Shown piece after piece: positions 1-8,191 of a stretch of DNA of 64,000 nt. The DNA comes from Vagococcus xieshaowenii (GTDB lineage: Bacteria; Bacillota; Bacilli; Lactobacillales; Vagococcaceae). Below the pieces are notes generated by a model. The model was not told the origin of the DNA, searched no databases, and saw only the letters and a list, made by a program, of their open reading frames with translations. Both the position numbers and the translations under genes were made by a program. The stretch's first letter is position 1; each line of letters starts with the position of its first letter. The stretch covers positions 112,001 through 176,000 of the forward strand of contig NZ_CP038865.1 in NCBI RefSeq assembly GCF_004792515.1. Direction: 5' to 3'.

Positions 1-752
1 TGGATGATGTGTCCTTGTTCAACACGGTATAGATTATAGCCGTAGCGTTCTTCAAATCTAACGATTCCTTCTCCTTCATCTTCTCCTACAAAAGACATGC
101 CTGAAACTGTAAAATAGGGAATCCTATTTATTTCTGCATTAAAGTGGTGATGGGTATGGCCGTTTAAAATACAACTAATATTATAAGGTGCAATTAAATC
201 TAAGAATCGTTTAGTTCCTGGCCATATAGGCATACTACTTTGTTGTGGTAATAGATGGTGGTGAGTGACTAAAATAATTGGACGATCATGTTCTTGCTCC
301 AAAGTTTCAGCTAACCATTGGAATTGCTGTTCATCTGCAATGCCATCTGCATATCCATGACAAGAGTTATCAAAAGAAATAATTGTAAAATCCGGATAGG
401 TTGCAACATGATTATAGGGATTAGAAGAAGCTGTTTGACTATCTTCTTGACACCAACCTATTCTAAAATGTTCCTTAATATCATGATTTCCCAAAGTAAC
501 GATGATGGGGATGTCATTTAGCTTATCATAGAACCATTTTTTTAAATAGTGATAGTCAGTTATCGCACCATCTTCCGTCAAATCCCCACTAATGATAACT
601 AAATCTAGTTTGGTTTGTTGGAGAATTGCTGTTAAACATGTTTCAAGTGGGATAAGTGGGTTTTGCATTTTTGCTAACATCGCTTTATAGCCGATTTCAC
701 TTGCTTCGTATTCTCTACGATAATGTATATCTGATAGATGTAATATATTCAT
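1..752 (-). CDS. Calcineurin-like metallophosphoesterase (3' end outside window)
   Basis: Partial gene: the ATG is at 752 on the minus strand and the reading frame is open to the window edge (250 codons seen, no stop). The metallophosphoesterase signature blocks occur in order: SDIH near residue 7, SGDLTEDG near 55, GNHD near 88, THHHLL near 163 and GHTHHH near 192. These residues bind the dinuclear metal centre in the family, which hydrolyses phosphomonoesters, phosphodiesters or cyclic nucleotides. It starts one base beyond the stop of the phosphonate-type permease gene, so it is very probably the last gene of that operon; hydrolysis of an imported organophosphorus compound is inference. 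No signal peptide is visible, so it is probably cytoplasmic. Confidence 0.85.
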   Translation of the reverse strand, partial: MNILHLSDIHYRREYEASEIGYKAMLAKMQNPLIPLETCLTAILQQTKLDLVIISGDLTEDGAITDYHYLKKWFYDKLNDIPIIVTLGNHDIKEHFRIGWCQEDSQTASSNPYNHVATYPDFTIISFDNSCHGYADGIADEQQFQWLAETLEQEHDRPIILVTHHHLLPQQSSMPIWPGTKRFLDLIAPYNISCILNGHTHHHFNAEINRIPYFTVSGMSFVGEDEGEGIVRFEERYGYNLYRVEQGHII

Positions 753-753
753 A

Positions 754-1536
754 TTATCTCAATTTCTTTCTTATGATTCCTGTTATTTGATCTAGTATAA
801 AGACGGTAATAACAACGCCAATTAAAATAATACTAACTTTATCCCAAGATCGTGTCTGGATAGCAAAAATTAACGGTGCACCAATTCCTCCAGCACCAAC
901 TAAACCAAGTGTAGCAGCACTTCGAACGGCTATTTCAAAATGATTTAAGGCTAAAGAAGAATAAATTGGCATTAAGTAGGGAATACGTACGTAAAAAATG
1001 ATTTGCCAGAAATTTGCGCCTACCGCCTGCATTTCTTCTATTAATTTTTCATCCATTGACTCCATTTCTTCGGTAAATAACTTGCCTAGCATTCCAATTT
1101 GATGAACACCAATTGCCATAACACCAGCAAATGGACCAGGACCAACAAGTTTTACAAAAATTAAGGCAAAAATTAATTCTGGAAAAGCTCGTAACACATT
1201 ACAGATGAATTTTCCTACCTTAGTGACCCAAGGATATGATTGCCAAAGATTAGTAGAGCTGATAAGTGTTATCGGAATTGCTAAAATAGTTGCTAACATG
1301 GTTCCTAAACAGGCAATGCCAATCGTTAGTAAAAGTAAACTTAATAAGTCTTCACCACTACCGTCATAGAAAAAATCCCATTTTGGTTTTGCTAGGCCTC
1401 GTAGGACATCCATTCCCATCGAAGGAGAGAGGGTCTTTAATCCAGAATAATCAAGATTTATTGCGGATAGGAAAACAAGTATAATCAAGAGTACTAGAGA
1501 AATAATCGTTTTTTTACTCATAGCTCGTATCATCAT
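754..1536 (-). CDS. phnE: Phosphonate-type ABC transporter permease (second PhnE)
   Basis: 260-aa integral membrane protein, the usual length for PhnE. The N-terminal membrane segment (about residues 11-29) is followed by several more, and the EAA loop of binding-protein-dependent permeases is visible near residues 168-190 (EEMQAVGANFWQIIFYV). The C-terminal LGLVGAGGIGAPL stretch is typical of PhnE. The start at 1536 has an AGGAGG box eight bases upstream and overlaps the upstream phnE stop by ATGA, so the two permeases are translationally coupled and should form a heterodimeric channel with PhnC and PhnD. The true substrate (phosphonate, phosphite or phosphate ester) cannot be read from sequence. 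Confidence 0.88.
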   Translation of the reverse strand: MMIRAMSKKTIISLVLLIILVFLSAINLDYSGLKTLSPSMGMDVLRGLAKPKWDFFYDGSGEDLLSLLLLTIGIACLGTMLATILAIPITLISSTNLWQSYPWVTKVGKFICNVLRAFPELIFALIFVKLVGPGPFAGVMAIGVHQIGMLGKLFTEEMESMDEKLIEEMQAVGANFWQIIFYVRIPYLMPIYSSLALNHFEIAVRSAATLGLVGAGGIGAPLIFAIQTRSWDKVSIILIGVVITVFILDQITGIIRKKLR

Positions 1537-2312
1537 GCTAGAGACCTCCTAACTTGCTCGCTCAATTTATCGACAATTGCAACGGTAATTAATATAGTTA
1601 AAATAATAATCGAGACACGTTCGTAATTCATTAATGCCATAGAAGAGTTAAGTATAACACCAATTCCACCAGCTCCAACATATCCTAGAACCGTTGATGA
1701 ACGAACATTTACTTCAAACGCATAGAAAGCATAGCTCGTAAATTGACTCAAAATTTGTGGAGCGATTGACCAAATAGCAATTTGTATTTTATTCGCCCCA
1801 ACCGCTGATGCGGCTTCAATAGGACCATAGTCAATTGTTTCAATGGCTTGGAACATTAGTTGAGAGACCATTCCAAATGTGAAAACCGCGATTGTTAGTA
1901 CCCCCGTTGCTTCTCCAATTCCGAAGATTGCGACTAAAAGTGCTGCCAAAAGTAAGGTCGGAATTGTTCGGATTAGTCCTAGTAAAAATCTGGAGATAGT
2001 CGAAATTAAGCGGTTTTCAGTCACAATAGTTGTTGCTAAAAAACTAACGGGGACGGCAAACAATAAACCAATCATCGTTCCAAGTAATGACATTTGTAGT
2101 GTCTTCATCATGGGTCTAAATAATTTTGGTAAATAGCTAAAGTCAGGATGAACGAATCGAGAGAGGAAAGAGACCATTTGATTCGAATTTTGAAAAAGCT
2201 GAGAGAATTCAGCCTCAGTAATCCAAGCACTTCCTTGAAAACAAACAAGTAAGAAAATCAGTACAAACAAGTGCTTATACCATTTAAAGTGTACGGTTTC
2301 TTTCAAGCTCAT
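1533..2312 (-). CDS. phnE: Phosphonate-type ABC transporter permease (first PhnE)
   Basis: Permease of the PhnE family with about six membrane segments, an EAA loop ([17 protein letters not shown]) and the conserved [15 protein letters not shown] block near the C terminus. The open frame extends to an ATG at 2351, but that codon has no Shine-Dalgarno sequence and would overlap phnC by 68 bases. The ATG at 2312 (MSLKETV) has a GAGG-type purine run just upstream and overlaps phnC by 29 bases, so it is preferred, giving 259 aa. It pairs with the second permease gene. Operon order is phnD, phnC, phnE, phnE, phosphoesterase, all on the minus strand. Confidence 0.87.
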   Translation of the reverse strand: MSLKETVHFKWYKHLFVLIFLLVCFQGSAWITEAEFSQLFQNSNQMVSFLSRFVHPDFSYLPKLFRPMMKTLQMSLLGTMIGLLFAVPVSFLATTIVTENRLISTISRFLLGLIRTIPTLLLAALLVAIFGIGEATGVLTIAVFTFGMVSQLMFQAIETIDYGPIEAASAVGANKIQIAIWSIAPQILSQFTSYAFYAFEVNVRSSTVLGYVGAGGIGVILNSSMALMNYERVSIIILTILITVAIVDKLSEQVRRSLA

Positions 2313-3075
2313 CCGCCTCGCCTGCCTTTTCTTCAAAAATTGATTTACCATAAATTTGGTTCAAACGCTCATCCGTCAATGCTTCCGGAGAACCATCAAA
2401 AACAACCTCTCCAGCATTTAGTGCGATGATTCTAGTTGAAAATTCTCTAGCTAGTGGTACTGAATGGAGATTGACAATAATCGTTTTCTTCATGGATTGA
2501 TTGATATTCTTTAAATCTTCCATAACTTTTTGTGTTGTAATAGGGTCAAGAGAAGCAACCGGTTCATCAGCTAAAATAATAGGTGCTTGTTGGACTAGCG
2601 CACGAGCAATCGAAACGCGTTGTTGTTGTCCACCACTAAGTTCATCACTACGTATCTGTAATTTATCGGATAGTCCAACGGTTTCTAAGGCTATATTTGT
2701 TTGTTGATAATCTTCTTTTGTAAAAAGACCGAAAATACTTTTCCAAGTAGAATAATATCCTAATCGTCCTGATAGAACATTTTTTTGAACGGTGCTACGT
2801 TTCACAAGGTTGAAGTGTTGTGAAATTAAGCCGATTTGTCGTCGAATGATTCTTAATTCTTTTTTTCTTGCTTTTGTAATAGAGGTATCGTTGATACGAA
2901 TATCACCACTTGTTGTTTCGACTAAGCGATTGATACTACGTAAAAGGGTACTTTTTCCCGCACCACTTAATCCGATGATGGAAACAAATTCACCATCTTC
3001 AATTGTTAGATTGATATCTTTAAGGCCTACCACACCATTCGGGTAAACCTTTGAAACGTTATCAAAAATTATCAT
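2284..3075 (-). CDS. phnC: Phosphonate-type ABC transporter ATP-binding protein PhnC
   Basis: 263-aa ABC ATPase. Walker A is GLSGAGKST at residues 35-43, the Q-loop is near ISQHFNL (84-90), the signature LSGGQQQR starts at 146, Walker B ILADEP is at 167-172, and the switch histidine lies in NLHSVPLA near 201. The length and the sequence around the Q-loop fit PhnC (a relative of methionine and amino-acid importer ATPases). It energises the two PhnE permeases at the inner face of the membrane. It lies 40 bases after phnD and overlaps the next permease gene. Confidence 0.9.
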   Translation of the reverse strand: MIIFDNVSKVYPNGVVGLKDINLTIEDGEFVSIIGLSGAGKSTLLRSINRLVETTSGDIRINDTSITKARKKELRIIRRQIGLISQHFNLVKRSTVQKNVLSGRLGYYSTWKSIFGLFTKEDYQQTNIALETVGLSDKLQIRSDELSGGQQQRVSIARALVQQAPIILADEPVASLDPITTQKVMEDLKNINQSMKKTIIVNLHSVPLAREFSTRIIALNAGEVVFDGSPEALTDERLNQIYGKSIFEEKAGEADELERNRTL

Positions 3076-3115
3076 AATATTTCCCCATTTTTATATTGTT
3101 AGCTACTAAAGCCGT

Positions 3116-4045
3116 TTATTCAGCAGCTTTAGTAGTATATTCTCTAATTGTATCGTAGGCCGAGTCAGCGGCTTGTTCGTATCCTTGGTGTCCCCATAAA
3201 CTCATAGCTTCTTTACCATCTTCGTCATCCTTCATATTTAAGAAGACGTTTTTTATTTCTTCTTTTAAATCGCTAGGCATATTCGGTTGAACGGCAATTG
3301 CATCGTTAGGAATATCACCTTCTGTCAAGTACAAGACTTTTAATTCTTTGAATAAATCATTGTTTGGAAAACTAGAAGCAAACGCATTGCGAGCTCCTTC
3401 AAAAACAAAAGCCGCATCAATTTGCTTGTTTAGTACTGATGTAATTTCACTAGGAATGTCATTAACAGTTGTCATTTTTGTATCAGCAGTAGGATCAATA
3501 CCCGCATCTTTTAATTCAGCAACAGGATAAATGTATCCGCTAGCTGAGTTAGGACTTAAAGTGGCAATGTTTTTTCCTTTTAAATCAGTTAATTTAGACA
3601 TATCACTATCAGCGCGAACTAAAATTTCGCCTTTAAATGTATTGGTTAATTGGTCTGTTAGTGGTAGACCTGTTTCTTGATCATAATCACCAAGTTGTGA
3701 GGTTAAAATGGCTTCCGCTGCATGCGCATCTTTTGCTTGCACATAGGCAGCTGGAGGCATAATACCGACATCTACTTGTCCTGATGCCATTGCTTCTACA
3801 ATAGTAGAGTAATCAGTAGCTAAGGTCACTTTTACATCACGGTCCAATTTTTTAGAAAGGTAATTAGCAAACGGTTTTGTTTTTGCCTCCATGCTACCGT
3901 CGTTGTTTGTTGGTACGAATTGAACAACTAATTCATCCTTTTTATCTTTTTCTGAATCGTTTCCTGTTTTATTAGACGTACAAGCACCTAAAGTAGTAAG
4001 TAACATGATTCCGATAAAGCCTTTTGCTATCTGTTTAAAGTTCAT
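3116..4045 (-). CDS. phnD: Phosphonate-type ABC transporter substrate-binding lipoprotein PhnD
   Basis: 309 aa. An N-terminal lipoprotein signal (FIGIMLLTTLGACTSN, lipobox LGAC, Cys about residue 22) is followed by a charged linker and a PhnD/type-2 periplasmic-binding fold: VQFVPTNNDGSMEAKTKPFA at the start of the mature domain, then MASGQVDVGIMPPAAYVQA and the later DIPNDAIAVQPN segment. It is lipid-anchored outside the membrane and delivers the ligand to PhnE. It is the first gene of the operon, behind a GGGAGG ribosome site and a promoter at 4085-4113 that carries a palindrome. Substrate specificity is not deducible. Confidence 0.9.
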   Translation of the reverse strand: MNFKQIAKGFIGIMLLTTLGACTSNKTGNDSEKDKKDELVVQFVPTNNDGSMEAKTKPFANYLSKKLDRDVKVTLATDYSTIVEAMASGQVDVGIMPPAAYVQAKDAHAAEAILTSQLGDYDQETGLPLTDQLTNTFKGEILVRADSDMSKLTDLKGKNIATLSPNSASGYIYPVAELKDAGIDPTADTKMTTVNDIPSEITSVLNKQIDAAFVFEGARNAFASSFPNNDLFKELKVLYLTEGDIPNDAIAVQPNMPSDLKEEIKNVFLNMKDDEDGKEAMSLWGHQGYEQAADSAYDTIREYTTKAAE

Positions 4046-4077
4046 TTTTTTCCTCCCAATGGATATATTTTATTTTG

Positions 4078-4113
4078 TGATTAAATCATATCAACTAACC
4101 ATTAAATAATGAA
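4078..4113 (-). promoter_or_regulatory. Promoter and palindromic operator candidate for phnD
   Basis: On the minus strand TTCATT (4108-4113) and TATGAT (4085-4090) are separated by 17 bases and point at phnD. The 11-bp palindrome TGATTAAATCA (4078-4088) overlaps the -10 box. It resembles Crp/Fnr-type half sites (TGTGAT/ATCA), and a Crp/Fnr-family gene starts 150 bases away in the opposite direction. Binding of that regulator is inference. Confidence 0.5.
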
Positions 4114-4180
4114 GTGACACACGTCCTATTTTACATTAAATTTACATACGTTTATCTTTTTTATATCAAAAATGTTCGTG

Positions 4181-4209
4181 TTGAGTTCGATGGCCTTTTA
4201 CGATATAAT
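4181..4209 (+). promoter_or_regulatory. Promoter of the Crp/Fnr-like regulator
   Basis: TTGAGT (4181-4186) and a perfect TATAAT (4204-4209) are separated by 17 bases and lie 27 bases upstream of the start codon at 4236. Confidence 0.7.
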
Positions 4210-4235
4210 AAAAAAAACCATAGAGGTGACTTTTT

Positions 4236-4904
4236 ATGAAAAAAATCAAAAATATAGAGCAACTATCTGCCTATGTTGATAGGTACAATCTGCAAGACTA
4301 TATGGATTCAGATATATTAGCTATGGCTTCTTTACATTATTTCGATAAAGAAGATCACCTTATCCAGTCGGAAACAACGTCTGATTATTTATACTTTCTA
4401 GTAAAAGGAACGGTAATGGTTTATTCCTATTCGTCAGACACACAAAATATTTGTATAGATTATGTTGAGCCTGCATCGTTAATTGGTGAGGCTTCTTCGT
4501 TGTGGGGGCTCGTACCCAAAAGTAATGTAAAAGCGGTATCTCATTGTATTTGTATTAGTATATCACTGAAAAAATATCGTGCTAAATTACAAGCGGATGT
4601 TCGTTTTTTACAGAATATTTGTCAGCTATTAAGTTACCGTCTTAATTCTAATGTTAATTTAGCCAATTCTTTGACGGAGCCAGTTGAAACGAGACTAGCA
4701 AAATTTATTTTATCCCATTATGAAGGAGATCAGTTTTCCGTTCGTCTTACAACATGTGCTGCTATTTTAAATGTTAGTTATCGACATCTAATCCGAATGA
4801 TGACTAACTTTCGTGAAGCAAATATTATAGAGAAGAAGAAAAACTACTATCTAATCCTTGATTTTGATAAATTAATCGAATTATCAAAAAAATTAAGTGG
4901 CTAG
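4236..4904 (+). CDS. Crp/Fnr-family transcriptional regulator (YeiL-like)
   Basis: 222-aa two-domain protein. Residues about 25-120 form a cyclic-nucleotide-binding-type beta roll (LIQSETTSDYLYFLVKGTV, later LIGEASSLWG). A dimerisation helix follows, then a C-terminal winged helix (about 160-215) whose recognition segment is AAILNVSYRHLIRMMTNF. The cysteines do not form an Fnr iron-sulphur pattern and cAMP contacts are not evident, so the effector is unknown. The gene is divergent from the phn operon, and a palindrome overlaps the phnD promoter, so local regulation of that transporter is plausible. The start has a GAGGTGA box upstream. Confidence 0.8.
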   Translation: MKKIKNIEQLSAYVDRYNLQDYMDSDILAMASLHYFDKEDHLIQSETTSDYLYFLVKGTVMVYSYSSDTQNICIDYVEPASLIGEASSLWGLVPKSNVKAVSHCICISISLKKYRAKLQADVRFLQNICQLLSYRLNSNVNLANSLTEPVETRLAKFILSHYEGDQFSVRLTTCAAILNVSYRHLIRMMTNFREANIIEKKKNYYLILDFDKLIELSKKLSG

Positions 4905-4950
4905 TTTTATTTGTAATAATGCCGGTAAAATAAATATTCTTAAAAATAAT

Positions 4951-4999
4951 AAAAATCCAAAACAAATGTATGACAAGCATCTGTTTTGGATTTTTATTT
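4951..4999. terminator. Bidirectional intrinsic terminator
   Basis: A 14-bp inverted repeat (4951-4964 with 4982-4995) whose arms begin and end in A and T runs serves both the regulator gene and the convergent GIY-YIG gene, whose stop codon lies inside the hairpin. Confidence 0.75.
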
Positions 5000-5275
5000 T
5001 GGCAACCATTCACTACTATGTTCAGTTAAATACCTTAATTTCTGAGGTTTGCTTAATTGCTTAAAAGCATACTCCGCCTGCATGGCGGGTGATTTTTCAC
5101 TGAAGTGTTCTAGGTGAATCATCCGCATTGGATGCCTCTTGAGGAGGCGTGTGTATTTTGCGCCGGTTCCGTTATTGTGTTGTGCCAATCGTCTAATAGG
5201 GTCCGTCGTGTAGCCAGCATAGAGCGTATTATCAGCGCATTGTAGGACATAAAAGTAGTGATCGCTACTCGCCAT
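4994..5275 (-). CDS. GIY-YIG domain protein (YazA/UPF0213 family)
   Basis: 93 aa, the full size of the single-domain YazA/UPF0213 family. It opens with YFYVLQCADNTLYAGYT (residues 7-23), which carries the paired tyrosines of the GIY-YIG nuclease fold, followed by RRLAQHNNGTGAKYTR with the conserved Arg/His and an EYAFKQLSK segment. A nuclease role is inferred from family only. The start overlaps the end of the upstream methyltransferase gene by 11 bases; in Firmicutes these two genes are often adjacent, as yabB and yazA are in Bacillus subtilis. Confidence 0.85.
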   Translation of the reverse strand: MASSDHYFYVLQCADNTLYAGYTTDPIRRLAQHNNGTGAKYTRLLKRHPMRMIHLEHFSEKSPAMQAEYAFKQLSKPQKLRYLTEHSSEWLPK

Positions 5276-6008
5276 GTAGTATCGCCTCTATTTCAGGTAA
5301 ATACTGATTGTCCTCACCATATACATATAATGGTGGCAAGATTTTTAGGCCACCAGGTTTGCCGTGATGAATGCCTTCAATTAACAAGGTATTTGCTTCA
5401 CGACCGACTTTTGGATAAACGAGTTGCATCCGTTTGGGCTCTAATTGATAACGTTGCATCACAGCCAAAATTTCGGTAAGGCGTTCCGGCCGATGTACCA
5501 TGGCAAATCGTCCGTTCATCTTTAATAAGCCAGCCGACATTTTGATCACTTCTTCAAGGTTGGTGTGCAATTCGTGTCTAGCAATTGCTAAATGCGGGTT
5601 CGGATTTTTGACGTTTGTCGGTAATTCCTTGAAGTAAGGTGGGTTACAGATAACACAATCAACGGTATCTTTACGAATATATTGATTGGTATCGTTCAAA
5701 TCAATATTAAGAACCGATAGCTGTTCACTTAAATCATTAAGTTGGATGCTCCGAGTGGCCATGTCGGCTAAACGTTCTTGTAATTCAACGCCGATAATTT
5801 GTGCATTCGTTGTCCGACTGATAAATAAGCCAACCGCCCCGTTACCAGAACACAAATCGACAATCAGTCCACGTTTTGGTGTACGGGCAAAATGAGCCAA
5901 TAAGACCGCGTCTAAAGAAAAGGAAAACACGTCTGAACTTTGAATAATTTGGATATTTTGAGCGGATAATTGGTCAATACGCTCATTTTCATAAATAATT
6001 GGTTCCAT
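5265..6008 (-). CDS. TrmN6-like tRNA (adenine) N6-methyltransferase (YabB family)
   Basis: 247 aa. The S-adenosylmethionine site is visible as VDLCSGNGAVGLF (residues 50-62), and the target-base motif NPPY is at 122-125, as in amino-group (N6-adenine) methyltransferases. The N terminus and the C-terminal block VYPKVGREANTLLIEG match the YabB/TrmN6 group, which modifies adenine-37 of tRNA-Val. The protein acts in the cytoplasm. It is the first gene of a two-gene minus-strand unit with the GIY-YIG protein. The exact tRNA substrate in this organism is inferred. Confidence 0.83.
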   Translation of the reverse strand: MEPIIYENERIDQLSAQNIQIIQSSDVFSFSLDAVLLAHFARTPKRGLIVDLCSGNGAVGLFISRTTNAQIIGVELQERLADMATRSIQLNDLSEQLSVLNIDLNDTNQYIRKDTVDCVICNPPYFKELPTNVKNPNPHLAIARHELHTNLEEVIKMSAGLLKMNGRFAMVHRPERLTEILAVMQRYQLEPKRMQLVYPKVGREANTLLIEGIHHGKPGGLKILPPLYVYGEDNQYLPEIEAILHGE

Positions 6009-6145
6009 AAAATCTCTCCATCAGTATAATAAGTAGTATTATATCACGAATTAGCAAAAACAACGGACTTGAATAGAATAAAATGTCTGGTATGTCAAGA
6101 TATGGTAAAATAAATGAAACGAATGAAAAAAAGTGAGGAATGAAT

Positions 6146-6775
6146 ATGTTTTTTAAAGTCATGCGATCAATCGCTAAAGGAGCGTTGTTTATTGTCAATG
6201 GACGCGCTGAATATCAACAACAAGATAAATTACCCGAAGGCAACTATGTGTTAGTTGGTCCACATCGTACATGGTGGGATCCGCTTTACTTCGCTATCGG
6301 TGCAGCGCCAAAAGAATTTTCTTTTATGGCCAAAGAAGAATTATTTAAAAATCCTATTTTAAGATGGATTCTAGTAAAAGCCAATGCGTTTCCTGTTAAT
6401 CGCGATAATCCCGGACCAAGTGTCATCAAAAAACCGGTTAAATTATTAAAGAGTACAGAGTTAAGTTTGATCATGTTTCCAAGCGGGACACGTCATTCAG
6501 AAGAGTTAAAAGGTGGCGCTGCGTTAATTGCTAAAATGGCGAAAGTGCCCATTGTCCCAGTAGTTTATCAAGGCCCCGTAACGTTGGGTGGCTTATTCAA
6601 ACGCAAAAAAGTGATTTTACGCTTTGGCGATCCTATTGACGTATCGGATGTTAAGAAACTAGATCAAGCGGGTATTACAGAAATTGAACGCTGTATGAGC
6701 ACGTCTTTTGCCCAACTAGATAGCGAAATTAATCCAGATTATAAATACGTGCCAAAGAAAAAAGACAACCAATAA
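6146..6775 (+). CDS. plsC: 1-acyl-sn-glycerol-3-phosphate acyltransferase PlsC
   Basis: About 209 aa. The acyltransferase HX4D motif is HRTWWD (residues 40-45 counted from the ATG at 6146) and the FPSGTRH block near 113 binds the phosphate of lysophosphatidic acid. It catalyses the second acylation of phosphatidic acid synthesis at the membrane. An ATG at 6140 is also in frame but lies one base after the GTGAGG ribosome site; the ATG at 6146 has proper spacing and is preferred. The following acetyltransferase gene begins 22 bases downstream. Confidence 0.88.
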   Translation: MFFKVMRSIAKGALFIVNGRAEYQQQDKLPEGNYVLVGPHRTWWDPLYFAIGAAPKEFSFMAKEELFKNPILRWILVKANAFPVNRDNPGPSVIKKPVKLLKSTELSLIMFPSGTRHSEELKGGAALIAKMAKVPIVPVVYQGPVTLGGLFKRKKVILRFGDPIDVSDVKKLDQAGITEIERCMSTSFAQLDSEINPDYKYVPKKKDNQ

Positions 6776-6797
6776 TAAAAAGATCAGGTGATGAATA

Positions 6798-8015
6798 ATG
6801 ACGGAAAATCTCAGGGAAAAGTTAGTTTTACGACAACTAGATGAAGAACATATTCAACAGTTTAATGAGTTGTTGGCGTATGTTTTTCAGATTACGGATG
6901 CTGATATTGAAGAGAGTGGTTTTTCTAATAAGCGTGACTTTATTAAATCAAAACAGCCCATTTTAGAATTATCTAAAGTATTTGGTTGGTTTGATGATGA
7001 GGAATTGGTTTCTCAAATTGCGATTTATCCTTGTGAGGTGAATATTCACGGGACGATTTACCAAATGGGGGGTGTTACTGGGGTAGGAACCTATCCAGAG
7101 TATGCGAGTCATGGATTGATGCAAAGCTTAATCATGCTAGCGCTTGAAAAAATGCGTGAAGATGGTCAGTGGATTTCGTATTTATATCCCTATAATATTC
7201 CTTACTATCGCCGCAAAGGCTGGGAAATCATGTCGGATAAATTGAGTTTTGATATGAAAGACACGCAATTACCAACGACACAGCCAACACCAGGTTATGT
7301 GGAGCGTGAAGCGGTGAATCATCCGGATGTCTATGAAGTGTATGAATCATTTGCACGTCAACATCACGGAGCCATGTTGCGTAGTGACTTTAACTGGGAA
7401 GAATACTGGCGTTATGAGAATCAAGATGAACGAACAGCAGCCATTTATTACGGAGCCAATCAACAACCGTTAGGCGTATTGTTTTATTGGATTGCCGCAG
7501 ATGTCTTCCATGTGAAAGAAATGTTTACCTTAAACGAAGAAGCTAGACAAGGTTTGTGGCACTTTATTAATGCACATTTTTCAATGGTAGATCGTATCGA
7601 AGGAGATATTTATAAAAATGAGCCACTAGCATTCTTATTAGATGATGGTCAGATTAAAGAAACAATCGAGCCTTATTATATGGCGCGTATTGTTGACGTG
7701 GCAGAGTTTTTACGTGAGTTTCCTTTTGCTGGGACGGCCAAGCCGTTTCATTTTGAGATGAGTGATCCGGTGGCTAAATGGAACAATGGCATCTTCTCAT
7801 TGAGTTGGGATGAAGAGGATCATGTACAAGTTGGGTACGAACCAATTGGGGCTGCCGTGAAGATTGATATTCAAACCTTTACGTGTCTATTTATGAATTA
7901 TCGTCGAGCGGCATACTTGCATCGTATCGAGCGTATTGAGACAGATAAAGAAACTATTCGTAGCTTGGAACGCATTATTCCAGATATGCCCGCGTATTTC
8001 AGTGATTATTTCTAA
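6798..8015 (+). CDS. Eis-like GNAT-family N-acetyltransferase
   Basis: 405 aa, the length of Eis-type two-domain acetyltransferases. The N-terminal GNAT domain contains the acetyl-CoA loop GVTGVGTYPEYASHGLMQSL (about residues 92-111) and YPYNIPYYRRKGWEIMS. The middle and C-terminal parts fit the second GNAT-like and SCP2-like domains of this family, and the last residues (MPAYFSDYF) carry the aromatic, carboxylate-ending terminus seen in Eis proteins. Family members acetylate aminoglycosides or protein/peptide amines, but the substrate here is unknown. It starts 22 bases after plsC with an AGGTGATG-type site and is probably co-transcribed. Confidence 0.8.
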   Translation: MTENLREKLVLRQLDEEHIQQFNELLAYVFQITDADIEESGFSNKRDFIKSKQPILELSKVFGWFDDEELVSQIAIYPCEVNIHGTIYQMGGVTGVGTYPEYASHGLMQSLIMLALEKMREDGQWISYLYPYNIPYYRRKGWEIMSDKLSFDMKDTQLPTTQPTPGYVEREAVNHPDVYEVYESFARQHHGAMLRSDFNWEEYWRYENQDERTAAIYYGANQQPLGVLFYWIAADVFHVKEMFTLNEEARQGLWHFINAHFSMVDRIEGDIYKNEPLAFLLDDGQIKETIEPYYMARIVDVAEFLREFPFAGTAKPFHFEMSDPVAKWNNGIFSLSWDEEDHVQVGYEPIGAAVKIDIQTFTCLFMNYRRAAYLHRIERIETDKETIRSLERIIPDMPAYFSDYF

Positions 8016-8096
8016 AAGCTCTCAACTATCATTTTTTGTAAAAATATGGTAAACTAATAGAGTTGAAACAAACAGATAATTAAATAAAACAAGGTT

Positions 8097-8162
8097 GGGT
8101 AGAATGCTTTCAAGGGTTCCTTTTCTAGGGCGAGAAAAGGAGGAAGCAGTCTATCCTTTTTT
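8097..8162 (+). ncRNA. Structured leader with intrinsic terminator upstream of the antiporter gene
   Basis: Nested pairing is visible: GGGTAGA (8097-8103) with TCTATCC (8150-8156), TGCTT (8105-8109) with AAGCA (8144-8148), and TCCTTTTCT (8118-8126) with AGAAAAGGA (8133-8141), followed by a run of six U. The helix ends 30 bases before the antiporter ribosome site, so it looks like an attenuator or riboswitch expression platform. I do not recognise a named aptamer; an ion-sensing element is speculation based on the gene downstream. It could also simply terminate the upstream operon. Confidence 0.5.
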
Positions 8163-8191
8163 ATTTGTTATTAAAGGAGAGGAAAGAATAT

